Assembly (NCBI RefSeq): GCF_000013045.1 | Contig: NC_007677.1 | Span: forward strand, 868,001-932,000 | Source of the DNA: Salinibacter ruber DSM 13855 | GTDB taxonomy: Bacteria > Bacteroidota > Rhodothermia > Rhodothermales > Salinibacteraceae | Direction of reading: 5' to 3' | Length of the DNA: 64,000 bases | In this document: positions 10,852 through 19,572 of the stretch, piece by piece | Numbering within the stretch: position 1 is the stretch's first letter | Layout: every line of letters begins with the position of its first letter | The notes under the pieces: generated by a model | Seen by the model: the letters and a program-made list of their open reading frames with translations, nothing else | Told to the model about the DNA's origin: nothing | Databases searched by the model: none | Made by a program: the position numbers and the translations under genes

Positions 10852-12144
10852 ATGGTTCAGACGATCGATCAGGCCGCCTCCCTGCGCGGCACCGTGTCCC
10901 TGCCCGCCGACAAGTCGATCTCGCACCGCTCCGCCCTCCTGTCGGCGCTCGGGACGGGGCGCTCGCGGGTGTACAACTTTCCCGACTCGGCCGATCCGCA
11001 GTCGACCCTCGACTGTGTGCGTACCCTCGGAATCGAGGCCGGCCGGAACGACGAGGGCGTGCTCGCGATCCACGGCCGCGGGCTCGGGGGGTTGCACCCG
11101 CCGAGCGAGCCGCTCGACTGTGGAAACTCCGGCACCACCATGCGCCTGCTCTCGGGCATGATGGCCGGCCAGGAGTTTGGGAGCGTCCTGACCGGGGACG
11201 AGTCCCTGCAGCAGCGGCCGATGGAGCGCATTGCCGACCCCCTGCAGGCCATGGGGGCACGGATTGACCTACGAAGTGGACACGCGCCCATCCGCATCCG
11301 CCCGCAGCGTTCGGACGGACTGCGGCCCCTCGAGTACCGGCTGCCGGTGGCCTCGGCCCAGGTCAAGTCGTGCGTGCTGCTCGCCGGGCTGTACGCGTCG
11401 GGGCGCACCGTTGTGATCGAGACGACCCCCTCGCGCGACCACACCGAGCGCATGCTGGGCCTGGAGGTGCAGGAGGTGGGCGGCGAACGGCACATCATCG
11501 TGGAGGAGGACCACACCGTGCCGGCCGTCGACTGGTCGGTGCCCGGCGATTTCTCGGGGGCGGCCTTCTTCCTGGTGGCTGGCACGCTGGTGCCCGACAG
11601 CGAGCTGCACCTCGACGACGTGGGCCTCAACCCGTCGCGCACGGCCCTGCTCGACGTGCTGGACGGGATGGGGGCCGACATTACGGTTGAGAACGAGCGC
11701 GTGCAGGGCAGCGAGCCGGTGGGCGACATCACCGTCCGCTCCGCGTCGCTCTCCGGCATCGACATCGGGGGGCGTCTCATCCCCAATCTCATCGACGAGA
11801 TTCCCGTCATCGCCGTGGCCGCGGCCTGCGCGGAGGGGCGCACTGAGATTCGGGACGCGGAGGAGCTGCGCGTGAAGGAGACCGACCGCCTCCACGCGAT
11901 GGCGCAGAACCTGGAGGCGCTGGGGGCGAAGGTGCAGGAGCGAGAGGACGGCCTTATCATCGACGGCAACGGCCCCAATCTGTTGGGGGCCGCGGTGACG
12001 AGCCACGATGACCACCGCATTGCCATGGCAATGGGCGTGGCCGGCCTCGTGGCGCACGGCACCACCACCATCTCGGACGCCGAGTGCGCCCGCGTGTCGT
12101 TTCCGGGCTTCTGGGACGAACTCTCGCGCGTGTCGGTGTCCTAG
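10852..12144 (+). CDS. aroA: 3-phosphoshikimate 1-carboxyvinyltransferase (EPSP synthase)
   Basis: Transfers enolpyruvyl from PEP to shikimate-3-phosphate, the sixth step of chorismate synthesis. The 430-residue protein shows the shikimate-3-phosphate site LPADKSISHRSAL (Lys21, Ser22), the LDCGNSGTTMRLL PEP loop (Asn92 to Thr96), catalytic Asp315 in IDEIPVIAVAAA, the RVKETDRL motif (Lys342-Glu343) and DDHRIAMAM. Length and motif order are those of class I/II bacterial enzymes. Tandem ATG start at 10852. No other shikimate gene is in the window. It faces the small monooxygenase tail to tail. Confidence 0.94.
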   Translation: MVQTIDQAASLRGTVSLPADKSISHRSALLSALGTGRSRVYNFPDSADPQSTLDCVRTLGIEAGRNDEGVLAIHGRGLGGLHPPSEPLDCGNSGTTMRLLSGMMAGQEFGSVLTGDESLQQRPMERIADPLQAMGARIDLRSGHAPIRIRPQRSDGLRPLEYRLPVASAQVKSCVLLAGLYASGRTVVIETTPSRDHTERMLGLEVQEVGGERHIIVEEDHTVPAVDWSVPGDFSGAAFFLVAGTLVPDSELHLDDVGLNPSRTALLDVLDGMGADITVENERVQGSEPVGDITVRSASLSGIDIGGRLIPNLIDEIPVIAVAAACAEGRTEIRDAEELRVKETDRLHAMAQNLEALGAKVQEREDGLIIDGNGPNLLGAAVTSHDDHRIAMAMGVAGLVAHGTTTISDAECARVSFPGFWDELSRVSVS

Positions 12145-12319
12145 GGGCACGTCCGGGTGGCCTCGGAGAAGGGGCCGTGTCTGGAGGGAAACGCGGAGCA
12201 CGAAGGATGCCCGCGGCGATGCGTCGGTTGCCAGCCCCGCACACACGATCGAGGGGTGGGCCCCGGCGGCCCGTGCCGACTACGGCCGTCCGCCGCCGGG
12301 GGCCGGCCCGCAACCTGCG

Positions 12320-12619
12320 CTACTTGGCCGCCAGGACATCTACGTGCTCGATCTGGGGCGGCTCCTCGAGAAGCTCGTCGGCGTGCTCCATCAGGGCCGC
12401 AGCAATGTCGCCGTCGAGGTGTGCCTGTCGGCCCTCTTCGCCCGCGAAGGTGTCGAAGATGCCGAAGGTGGTGTCGTCGATCTGGAGGGCGTACCAGGAG
12501 ACGGTCTTCTCTTCGTCCTCGGCGAGCGGAAGGGCGTCCTCAAGGAAGGTGCGGACCTCCTCCACCTTGTCGGGCTTTGCGTGCAGGCGAGCGAGGAGCG
12601 ATTTCTGTTCGTTGGCCAT
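12320..12619 (-). CDS. antibiotic biosynthesis monooxygenase (ABM) domain protein
   Basis: A 99-residue single-domain dimeric alpha-beta barrel protein. It matches the ABM/YgiN layout: an N-terminal strand (LLARLHAKPDKVEEVRTFL), a WYALQIDDTTFGIFDTFAGEEGRQAH middle containing the conserved F-D-x-F, and an L-x-x-x-P-x-I-E-x-V-D-V-L-A-A-K end. Related proteins include quinol monooxygenases and stress-linked proteins; the substrate here is unknown. ATG at 12619. It lies tail to tail with aroA, with no operon partner. Confidence 0.75.
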   Translation of the reverse strand: MANEQKSLLARLHAKPDKVEEVRTFLEDALPLAEDEEKTVSWYALQIDDTTFGIFDTFAGEEGRQAHLDGDIAAALMEHADELLEEPPQIEHVDVLAAK

Positions 12620-12844
12620 GGTGGGGATGGAACCGGATTGGGGAAAGGGGCAAGAAAACTGGTACTGGCAGTGCCGCCAGGTCTGCTTTCTGTAATTCTC
12701 GGGCCGTGGCAGTGTCTCCCCGCAAGCGTTACCATCCCCCAATATCTTGAGGCTGTCGGCAGGGCCCGCTGAACGTCTTTGGGGCCACAGTATACCTGTC
12801 CGCCGCGCGGTCATGTCGTGCATCTGCAAATAATCCCTCCGACC

Positions 12845-13138
12845 ATGAGGCCCCCTTTCTCCGGCCCGAACGGTCCCCGTTCTCTCACCGACCGGGAGGC
12901 GAAGGTCGCCCGTCGGGTCCGTCGGGCCCTTTACCTGCCGGAATCCATGTCGGAGGAGGAGGTGGCGCGGCAGTTTCGGGACAGTGTGGCCTGGCGACGA
13001 GCGCGGCTGGTGCTGGCGAGCGAAGAGTTGCGCGGGCGGCTCGCTGAGGCCCTCGGGCCGCTCGCGTCGCGGATGCGTGGCCACGCTCGGTCTCTATTCC
13101 GCCGCGCACGAGGAGTGTGGGGGCGGCTCTGGGAGTAG
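12845..13138 (+). CDS. hypothetical basic protein
   Basis: A 97-residue reading frame starting MRPPFSGPNG. It is predicted helical and Arg-rich, with a SMSEEEVARQFRDSVAWRRARL segment followed by basic amphipathic helices. No family recognised. Its basic character is unusual beside acidic neighbours, so it may be a nucleic-acid or membrane-surface binding protein, or a spurious frame. It stands alone between the ABM gene and a convergent UspA gene; a GGCCGG/CCGGCC hairpin at 13207-13221 follows. Confidence 0.4.
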   Translation: MRPPFSGPNGPRSLTDREAKVARRVRRALYLPESMSEEEVARQFRDSVAWRRARLVLASEELRGRLAEALGPLASRMRGHARSLFRRARGVWGRLWE

Positions 13139-13225
13139 TGAAGGGGCGCGTTCGGGCAGGGAGGGGCGGCCGGGCCGACTGGGCGCCCCCGCGGTCCCCC
13201 CGACAAGGCCGGAAGCCGGCCCGCG

Positions 13226-14167
13226 CTACGCGTCCTCGCCGTCTCGGGACGGGACGAGCGACTTCCCGAAGCTTTTCACGGTGAAGACAGGGCAGGAGGC
13301 GCTTCGTGTCACCTTCTCCGCCACGCTCCCGATGAGGAAGCGCTGGAGCCCCGTGCGGCCGTGCGTCGCCATCACGACCAGGTCGGCGGCGTGGTCCGCG
13401 GCGAAATCCACGATGTCGCGGGCGGCGTAGCCGGCGAGCACGTGCGTGTCGATTGGCGCGTCGACGTCGCCGAGGTCCGCCGCCAGCGCCTCGAGGGCCT
13501 CGCGGGCCCGCTCCTGCACGTCGGGCTGGGAGGGAGCGAGCGGATCGATGCCGTACGCGGTCGGGAAGGTCGCCTCTTCGACCACGTGCAGGAGGTCGAT
13601 CGACGCGCCGTAGGCGTCCGCCAGGGCCGTGGCGTGGTCCACCACGAGGGGCGACTGCTCCGACAGGTCGACAGGCACGAGCACGCGGTCGATCGGCGTT
13701 CGGGCGGGGGCGTCCTCGTCGTCCGCGAGGACCGTAAACACCGGGCAGGGCGCCTGGCGCACCACCTCTTCGGCCACGCTCCCGCTCAGCAGACGGTCCA
13801 TGCCCTGCCGGCCGTGGGTGCCCATCACCACGAGGTCCATGTCGTGCTCGGTGGCCTGCTCCACGATCGCCGTCTCGGGCGAGGTGCTGTCCGTCTGGGC
13901 GTACACGACCGGCACCGTGCCACGCTCCTGCGTCACGGTTTGGACCTCCACGCGCTGGGGGGCCGCGTCGTCGACCGCGCCCCCCTCCACGGGGGTCACC
14001 GGCAAGAAGTCCATGGGGTTGGACGCGTCCCCGTCGTCCGGCGTCACCACGTTGAACACGCAGATCGTAGCGCCGGACCGCAGCGCCAGGTGCGCGGCGT
14101 GGGCGAATGCGTCCTCGGCCACCGAGGAGAAGTCGGTCGGGAATAGAATGGTGTCAATGTTGAGCAT
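13226..14167 (-). CDS. tandem universal stress protein (two UspA domains)
   Basis: A 313-residue cytoplasmic protein made of two UspA domains (about 1-155 and 156-313). Both carry the ATP-binding signature G-2x-G-9x-G-S/T: VMGTHGRQGMDRLLSGS in domain one and VMATHGRTGLQRFLIGS in domain two, each followed by CPVFTV. Such proteins bind ATP and respond to starvation, oxidative or salt stress. It is transcribed in the same direction as, and just downstream of, a NarL-type regulator (44 bp gap) and a sensor kinase, suggesting they share a stress response. ATG 14167 gives the domain's first strand directly (MLNIDTILFPTDFS). Confidence 0.87.
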   Translation of the reverse strand: MLNIDTILFPTDFSSVAEDAFAHAAHLALRSGATICVFNVVTPDDGDASNPMDFLPVTPVEGGAVDDAAPQRVEVQTVTQERGTVPVVYAQTDSTSPETAIVEQATEHDMDLVVMGTHGRQGMDRLLSGSVAEEVVRQAPCPVFTVLADDEDAPARTPIDRVLVPVDLSEQSPLVVDHATALADAYGASIDLLHVVEEATFPTAYGIDPLAPSQPDVQERAREALEALAADLGDVDAPIDTHVLAGYAARDIVDFAADHAADLVVMATHGRTGLQRFLIGSVAEKVTRSASCPVFTVKSFGKSLVPSRDGEDA

Positions 14168-14211
14168 CGGAAGGGGGACAGAATCAGAGACGAAACGGTG
14201 AGGGAACGAGG

Positions 14212-14865
14212 TTACGTGCTCTCTTCGCTTTCCACCCACTGCACGGCGTGCTTCATGAGCTCGTTGGCGGAGTCGAGGTTGAGCTTGTTCTTGATCCGGG
14301 CCCGGTACGACTCGACGGTCTTGACGGACAGGTGGAGCCGCTCGGCGATTTCGCGCGTCGAGAGGCCCTGGCCCGTCAGCTCAAACACCTCCAGTTCGCG
14401 GTCGCTCAGCACCTCGAGCGGCGACTGCATGATGCGCTCGCGCCCGCCCTCGGCCATGCTCTGTAGCAGTCGCTCGTTGATCTCTTCGCTGACGAAGATG
14501 CGGTCGTTGAGCACCTTCCGGATGGCCTGCACAATGTCGTCGCCGGCCTCCTGCTTCATTACGTAGCCCCGCGCCCCGGCCCGGATGCAGCGCTCGGCGT
14601 AGAGGGTCTCGTCGTGTCGCGAGACGACAAGAATCTGCACGTCGGGCACCCGCGATTGGAGGTGCTTGATGAGCTCCATCCCGCTCATGCCGGGCAGGGA
14701 AATGTCCACGATGACGAGGTCGGGGGCCAGGTCCTCGATCTCGCTGAGGGCCTCCTCGGCGCTGTCCATCTGGCCGGCCACGTTGAGGTCGGCCTCCGCC
14801 TCGATGGTGCGGGCCAGGCCCTTTCGCAGAAGCGGATGGTCGTCAACCAGGGCGATGTCTTCCAT
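14212..14865 (-). CDS. NarL/FixJ-type response regulator
   Basis: A 217-residue two-component regulator. The receiver domain (1-120) has the acidic pocket LVDDHPLL and phospho-acceptor Asp54 (VIVDISLPGMSG). The C-terminal LuxR-type helix-turn-helix lies around residues 155-205 (GLSTREIAERLHLSVKTVES). It lies between a PAS histidine kinase gene (about 195 bp upstream, same strand) and a UspA gene downstream. The pairing with that HisKA_3 kinase is the standard arrangement for NarL-type regulators. The regulon is unknown; the flanking Usp genes are natural candidates. Confidence 0.88.
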   Translation of the reverse strand: MEDIALVDDHPLLRKGLARTIEAEADLNVAGQMDSAEEALSEIEDLAPDLVIVDISLPGMSGMELIKHLQSRVPDVQILVVSRHDETLYAERCIRAGARGYVMKQEAGDDIVQAIRKVLNDRIFVSEEINERLLQSMAEGGRERIMQSPLEVLSDRELEVFELTGQGLSTREIAERLHLSVKTVESYRARIKNKLNLDSANELMKHAVQWVESEEST

Positions 14866-15060
14866 GGGAGGGCGCGGTGTGGCGGCAAAAGAAGAAAACG
14901 TGCATCCCGGCTCCGATCCAGATGGCCTCGTGCGGTCACCAGACAGGATAACGTGTGTTGCGGGAAACAGAAAGTACCGAGGCGGGCCGGGCGTCTGTAC
15001 CGGGCGCCCGTCGTCTCCCCCTGTGGGGGATCGCCCGACGGTGGCACGTCCCGACGTGCT

Positions 15061-16458
15061 TTACGACTCGGCCGGCACGGGGGACGAGGCCTCGTCCACG
15101 GGCACATCGGCCGTTCGGGGGATCGTGCAGGTCACCACCGTTCCGTCTCCGGGGTCGCTCGTGATCTCGAGGCCCCCTCCGATGATGCGGGCGCGGTACT
15201 GCATGATGTGGACCCCCATCCCGGACCCGTCCGACACGCCGGGATCGAAGCCGGTGCCGTCGTCCCGCACCTGAAGGCGGATCTGCTCGTCGCCGGAGGC
15301 GAGAATGACCTTGATGTTGTCGGCCTCGCCGTGGCGCACGGCGTTGCTCACGGCCTCCTGGGCGATGCGGTAAAGGTGCGTCGCAACGGTGTTGTTGTGG
15401 ACGAGAACGGTGTCGACCTCCCGGAACGAACACGCCACGTTGAACATCCGCACGGCATTCTGGGACAGGCGGCGCAGGGCCTCGGTCAGGCCGTTGGCCT
15501 CCACGTCCACCGGAATGAGGCCGTGCGACAGGTCGCGGGCGTACTGGTCGGCCTCCTTGACGTGGTCGGTGATCTCGGCCATGTCCGCGGCGCGCTCGTG
15601 GCCCTCCTCCTCCAGCTGCCGGGCCAGGTCCTGACTCAGCAGGCCGATGCCGGTCAGCATCTGCCCGAGGCCGTCGTGCAGGTCCTGTCCAATGCGGCGG
15701 CGCTCCTCTTCGCTGATCTCCAGGATTTCCTTCTCGAGCCGGCGCCGCTCGCTAATGTCGCGCACGATGCCGGTGAAGAGGATTCGATCGCCCAATTCCA
15801 CTTCGCTCACGGCCAGGTCCATCGGGAAGGTGGATCCGTCCTTGCGACGGCCCCATACCTCTCGTCCAATGCCGATGATGCGCTTGCGCCCGGTCTCGTG
15901 GTAGTTCCGAAGGTACTCGTCGTGCTCGTCGCGGTACGGGGGCGGCATGAGCACCTTCACGTTCTTCCCGATCACCTCTTCGGCGTCGTACCCGAAGATG
16001 TCCTCGGCGGCTTCGTTGAACGACTCGATCTCCCCGTCCGCGTCGATCGTGATGATGCCGTCGACCGTCGTTTCGAGGATGGCCTGGGCCTTCGCCTCGC
16101 TCTCGCGCTGGGCCTGGCGCACGCGCTTGTAGCGGAGCACCACCGCCACTGCGGTCCAGAGGCCGGCCAGCACCAGGCCGCGCTCCATGAGCGCCTCGGC
16201 GGGGACGGAGGCCGCGAACTCAAGGGCGCACCCGAGCCCGACGAACGCCGTCGTCAGGAGGCCAAATCCGATCGTAGGGCCCCGCCCTTCGAGAAAGAGG
16301 GTCAGCAGAATGACCGCGACCTGAAGCATCTCCACGGTCGCCCCCATCGGGAGCATCCAGTCCAGGAGAAAGAACGCCCCGGACAGCAGGCCGAGGCCGA
16401 CGTAGAGGGGAATACGTCGCGAAGGGAGGGGCATGCGGGCGAACAGGGGGCGAAGCAT
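15061..16458 (-). CDS. membrane PAS-domain sensor histidine kinase (HisKA_3 type)
   Basis: A 465-residue sensor. The N-terminal 110 residues form about four membrane helices (17-35, 44-58, 62-82, 92-110) with almost no periplasmic domain. A PAS domain follows (about 122-245; ITIDADGEIESFNEAAEDIFGY) with a PAC-like end. The HisKA_3 dimerisation box has His261 in RRIGQDLHDGLGQ, and the HATPase domain has RDDGTGFDPG. The absence of an external sensor domain suggests it detects a membrane or cytoplasmic cue; bound cofactor is unknown. It pairs with the NarL-type regulator just downstream and diverges from a second UspA gene. Confidence 0.88.
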   Translation of the reverse strand: MLRPLFARMPLPSRRIPLYVGLGLLSGAFFLLDWMLPMGATVEMLQVAVILLTLFLEGRGPTIGFGLLTTAFVGLGCALEFAASVPAEALMERGLVLAGLWTAVAVVLRYKRVRQAQRESEAKAQAILETTVDGIITIDADGEIESFNEAAEDIFGYDAEEVIGKNVKVLMPPPYRDEHDEYLRNYHETGRKRIIGIGREVWGRRKDGSTFPMDLAVSEVELGDRILFTGIVRDISERRRLEKEILEISEEERRRIGQDLHDGLGQMLTGIGLLSQDLARQLEEEGHERAADMAEITDHVKEADQYARDLSHGLIPVDVEANGLTEALRRLSQNAVRMFNVACSFREVDTVLVHNNTVATHLYRIAQEAVSNAVRHGEADNIKVILASGDEQIRLQVRDDGTGFDPGVSDGSGMGVHIMQYRARIIGGGLEITSDPGDGTVVTCTIPRTADVPVDEASSPVPAES

Positions 16459-16677
16459 AGAGGCACCGAGAGCAACGAGGCGGCGTGGCGTGGTGCCGGG
16501 GACGTGGGGCGTGCCCCCACGGTCGCTCTCTGGAAGCTCCTACGACGGAATGGAGCGGCTGCCGGACCGACGAAGCAATCCACAAGACGCTTTTTACTAA
16601 TGCTTTTTGCGGAGCAGAGTTCGTCGCGTCCGTCTTCATTGGCGGCAGCGCCTTCTCGTCACCCGTCCCGGCCCGCA

Positions 16678-17520
16678 ATGCTCCACGCCGCCCACATTCT
16701 GTGTTTGGGGTCGTCCACGTCGGCGGCCGGCACACAGGCCGCGCAGCTGGCCCGTCGCACCGGGGCGACGCTGCACGTGATGCCCCTCCCGTCCGGCCGG
16801 GCCGCCGGCCCGACGGGGTCGGATCCGGGCTCCGGGGCAGAGGCGGCGGTGCCGGCGCACGTCGTCGAGACACAACCCCGCTCCGTGACGGCGGTGCTCC
16901 AGTACGTGGGGGACGCGGACATCGACCTCGTGGTGGCCGACACCCCGCTCGACCGTGGGCCGGTTCCGCCGCTTGCCACCGACCTGACCCGGGCCCTCAC
17001 CCGGCGCCTCGACCGTCCCGTTTTTATTGTGGAGCGCCAGGACGACCCGGACGCCATTCAGCGTCTCCTCGTCCCCACCGACCTGTCCGCCTCCGCCCTC
17101 CGCGCCTTCCGGCACGCCGTGGCGCTGGCCCGCCTGTACGACGCCGCCATCGATGTCCTGCACGTGATCGAGTCCGTCCCGTACGTGGCCCTAACACCGA
17201 CGGATCGCCTTTCGTTAGGGGCCACGACGCTGTTGGAGCGGCGCGGGCGCCGCCGGCTCCGCGCCTTCCTGCAGGAAGGCGAGGCGGCGGGCGTACAGGT
17301 GCAGTCCCACATCATGCGCGGCGCCGCCGCGGATCAGATTAGCCGCTTTGCGAACCAGGGCGACGTGGACTTGATGGTACTCTCCGCCCACGGCAGTGAC
17401 GCAGAAGAGGGCCCGCTCGGGCCGGTCGGCACGCGCGTGCTGGGGCGGGTAACCCGTCCCCTGTTCCTGGTACGAGCCTCCGGCCCATCGCTCCTCGGCC
17501 CGCCCGACGACGCGGCGTAG
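16678..17520 (+). CDS. tandem universal stress protein, diverged
   Basis: A 280-residue protein with two UspA-like halves. The second half is recognisable (LLVPTDLSASALRAFRHAVALARL; LMVLSAHGSD; TRPLFLV), while the first half is degenerate. The ATP-binding loop of domain two reads SAHGSDAEEGPLGPVGT rather than the canonical G-2x-G-9x-G-S/T, so nucleotide binding may be lost or altered. It is divergent from the PAS kinase gene, forming a Usp-regulator-kinase-Usp block. ATG 16678 gives a natural first strand (MLHAAHILCLG); the frame stays open far upstream only by chance. Confidence 0.77.
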   Translation: MLHAAHILCLGSSTSAAGTQAAQLARRTGATLHVMPLPSGRAAGPTGSDPGSGAEAAVPAHVVETQPRSVTAVLQYVGDADIDLVVADTPLDRGPVPPLATDLTRALTRRLDRPVFIVERQDDPDAIQRLLVPTDLSASALRAFRHAVALARLYDAAIDVLHVIESVPYVALTPTDRLSLGATTLLERRGRRRLRAFLQEGEAAGVQVQSHIMRGAAADQISRFANQGDVDLMVLSAHGSDAEEGPLGPVGTRVLGRVTRPLFLVRASGPSLLGPPDDAA

Positions 17521-17590
17521 CCGCATCGAAAGCGGGGGCCATGCGGTTGCGCCTCGCTGCCTGGGATGGACGCCGTCGGCCGCCTTCATT

Positions 17591-17632
17591 ACATTGGGAC
17601 TGCTCACATTGGGACCCACATTGGGACTGCTC
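17591..17632. repeat. triplicated ACATTGGGAC upstream of the fibronectin-like gene
   Basis: ACATTGGGAC occurs at 17591-17600, 17606-17615 and 17618-17627. The first and third copies share the longer ACATTGGGACTGCTC. The array lies 36-77 bp before the ATG at 17668, where an operator or promoter would be expected. Confidence 0.7.
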
Positions 17633-17667
17633 CCGTTCGCCGCTCTTCTGCATCGGTTTACACATTC

Positions 17668-18507
17668 ATGACCACGTCTCCCCCCACCCCGTACCAGGAA
17701 TCGCCCCCCGCGACGCTCCCGGCGCCGTGTCCCACCCGGCCCGTGGCGGGCCGCCCGGTCGACACCGACACGCCGGTGTTCGACTGGACGCCGGTGCCCG
17801 ACGCGACCCGCTATCGGGTCCAGATCGCACGCACGGAGGCCTTCGAGGCCGTCCACTACGACGAGATCATGGATCGCGGCACCGCTGTGTCGCTCGGGGC
17901 CGTGCTCCCGGACGCGGACGCCACGGCCTGTTGGCGCGTGCGGGCAGAGGGGGCGGACGAGGCCCGGTCCGACTGGAGCGGGCCGGCCCGCTTTGCGGCC
18001 CCGTCCGCGGAGCTGGAGTCCGCGGCGGGCACGGTCCGGGTGGAGGCGCCGCCGGTGCCGCTCCACCCCACGAGCGATCAGAATCCCCCGCTCGACCAGA
18101 GCGCCGTTCCGTTTACGTGGGAGGCCGTGCCGGAGGCCACTGGGTACCAGCTTCAGGTGGCGCCGGCCGACGCCCCTGAGGACCCGGTCGTCGACTGTAC
18201 GGTTGACCAGACCACGTCGGTTACCCTCTACGACACGCTGTCCGGAACGGGCACGTCGTTTCGCTGGCGTGTGCGCCCGCTCTTCCGCGTGGCCGAGCCC
18301 GGGCCCTGGAGCGATCCGGTGCCGTTCGTCGTTGCGCCGCCGACGGACGACGAGCGTGCGCCCGAGGGCAAAAACCCGCGGGCGGCGGCCCGGATCGCGG
18401 GGCCGGCCACACAGGCACGAACGAGCACGACCCTCTCGCTCACTGTGTCGCTGTTTGCCGTGCTGAGCTTCCTCGCCACCATTGCACTCATCATCCTCGC
18501 CGGGTAG
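17668..18507 (+). CDS. fibronectin type III-like protein with C-terminal membrane anchor
   Basis: A 279-residue protein with two repeated beta-sandwich units. Each contains the pattern F-x-W-x-x-V-P-x-A-T-x-Y-x-x-Q-V (FDWTPVPDATRYRVQIA near residue 35 and FTWEAVPEATGYQLQVA near 150), followed by a W-R-V-R strand. The C-terminus is a single membrane helix (about 257-277, LTVSLFAVLSFLATIALIILAG). There is no N-terminal signal peptide, so it is probably tail-anchored, with the Fn3-like domains likely cytoplasmic. Function unknown. It is followed at 46 bp by the ldh gene on the same strand. Confidence 0.68.
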   Translation: MTTSPPTPYQESPPATLPAPCPTRPVAGRPVDTDTPVFDWTPVPDATRYRVQIARTEAFEAVHYDEIMDRGTAVSLGAVLPDADATACWRVRAEGADEARSDWSGPARFAAPSAELESAAGTVRVEAPPVPLHPTSDQNPPLDQSAVPFTWEAVPEATGYQLQVAPADAPEDPVVDCTVDQTTSVTLYDTLSGTGTSFRWRVRPLFRVAEPGPWSDPVPFVVAPPTDDERAPEGKNPRAAARIAGPATQARTSTTLSLTVSLFAVLSFLATIALIILAG

Positions 18508-18553
18508 TCCGGCGAGGGATTCTCGATTCGTCCCCACAACGCTCGCTTGTCCC

Positions 18554-19504
18554 ATGATTCAGCGACGCACCGTCGGCATCGTCGGCACCGGCAACGTCGG
18601 CACCGCGGCCGCCTACGCCATGTTCAACCAGAGCCTCGCCAGTGAAATCCTGCTTCTCGACCAGGATACCCGCCGGGCCGAGGGGGAGGCCATGGACCTG
18701 ATGCACGGCCAGCAACTGGTGGGGGGCATCACGTGCCGCGCGGTCGAGTACGCGGCCCTCAGCAACGCCCAAATCATCGTCCTCTCGGCGGGGGCAAGTC
18801 AGCAGTCGCCGGACGAGACGCGGCTCGGGCTGCTGCAACGCAACGCGGAAATCTTCCGCGAAATTATCATCCAACTCGACAAGCACGCGCCGAACGCCAT
18901 CCTCGTGGTGGCGACGAACCCCGTCGATGTGCTCACCTACATCTGCCAGGAGCTGAGCAGCCGGCCGAACCGGCGCATCCTGGGCACCGGTACGCTGCTG
19001 GACACGGCCCGCTTCCGGGCGCTGCTCGGGCGGCACTACGGCGTGGACCCTCGCTCGGTGCATGCGTACATCCTCGGGGAGCACGGCGACTCCGAGGTGC
19101 CCATCTGGAGCAACGCCACGATCGGGGGCCAGAAGATCCGCGGGGAAACCGTGCTGGGGAAGGAGTGGGAGGAAGAGGCGATGCAGTCGATTTTTGAGCA
19201 GGCGCGCGATGCGGCCTACGAAATCATCGACCGGAAGGGCCACACGGACACGGCCATCGGCCTCGTCATTGCCCGCATCGTCCGTGCCGTGCTCGAGGAT
19301 CAGCAGAACGTGCTGCCCGTCAGCACACGGCCCGACGGCGCGTACGGCATCGACGACGTGTGCCTGAGCGTCCCGTGCGTCGTGGGGCTGGAGGGCATGG
19401 AGAAACGCGTGGATCCGGGGCTCAGCGACGAGGAGCGAGAGGCCCTCCGCGATTCCGCACGGGCCCTTCGCGACAGCCGCGCCGACTTAACGGTGGGGAC
19501 GTAG
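18554..19504 (+). CDS. ldh: L-lactate dehydrogenase
   Basis: A 316-residue NAD-dependent 2-hydroxyacid dehydrogenase of the LDH/MDH superfamily. GTGNVG (11-16) binds NAD, DTARFR and LGEHGDSEVPIWS provide the catalytic Asp149, Arg152 and His176. The substrate-specificity loop reads AGASQQSPDETRL: glutamine at the position where malate dehydrogenases have arginine points to lactate/pyruvate. The loop is one residue longer than usual, so a broader substrate range is possible. It may form an operon with the upstream Fn3-like gene, but no functional link is evident. Confidence 0.86.
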   Translation: MIQRRTVGIVGTGNVGTAAAYAMFNQSLASEILLLDQDTRRAEGEAMDLMHGQQLVGGITCRAVEYAALSNAQIIVLSAGASQQSPDETRLGLLQRNAEIFREIIIQLDKHAPNAILVVATNPVDVLTYICQELSSRPNRRILGTGTLLDTARFRALLGRHYGVDPRSVHAYILGEHGDSEVPIWSNATIGGQKIRGETVLGKEWEEEAMQSIFEQARDAAYEIIDRKGHTDTAIGLVIARIVRAVLEDQQNVLPVSTRPDGAYGIDDVCLSVPCVVGLEGMEKRVDPGLSDEEREALRDSARALRDSRADLTVGT

Positions 19505-19540
19505 GGGCATCTGGCGGGCGCGTCGGGGCGAGGAGCGACG

Positions 19541-19572
19541 ACGCCCGGAATCTACGACGCCCGGAATCTACG
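19541..19572. repeat. perfect 16-bp tandem duplication over the ispG stop codon
   Basis: ACGCCCGGAATCTACG is present twice back to back (19541-19556, 19557-19572). The ispG TAG (complement of 19568-19570) lies in the second copy. It looks like a recent slippage event between ldh and ispG. Confidence 0.8.

Noticed and set aside
14614-16677. Upstream extension of the second UspA frame across the kinase and regulator genes
   Set aside because: The open frame continues by chance through the opposite strand of the sensor kinase; UspA similarity begins only at ATG 16678.
17591-17632. Repeats considered as a mini CRISPR
   Set aside because: The units are only 10 bp with 2-5-bp spacers, far from CRISPR repeat and spacer lengths, and no cas gene is near.
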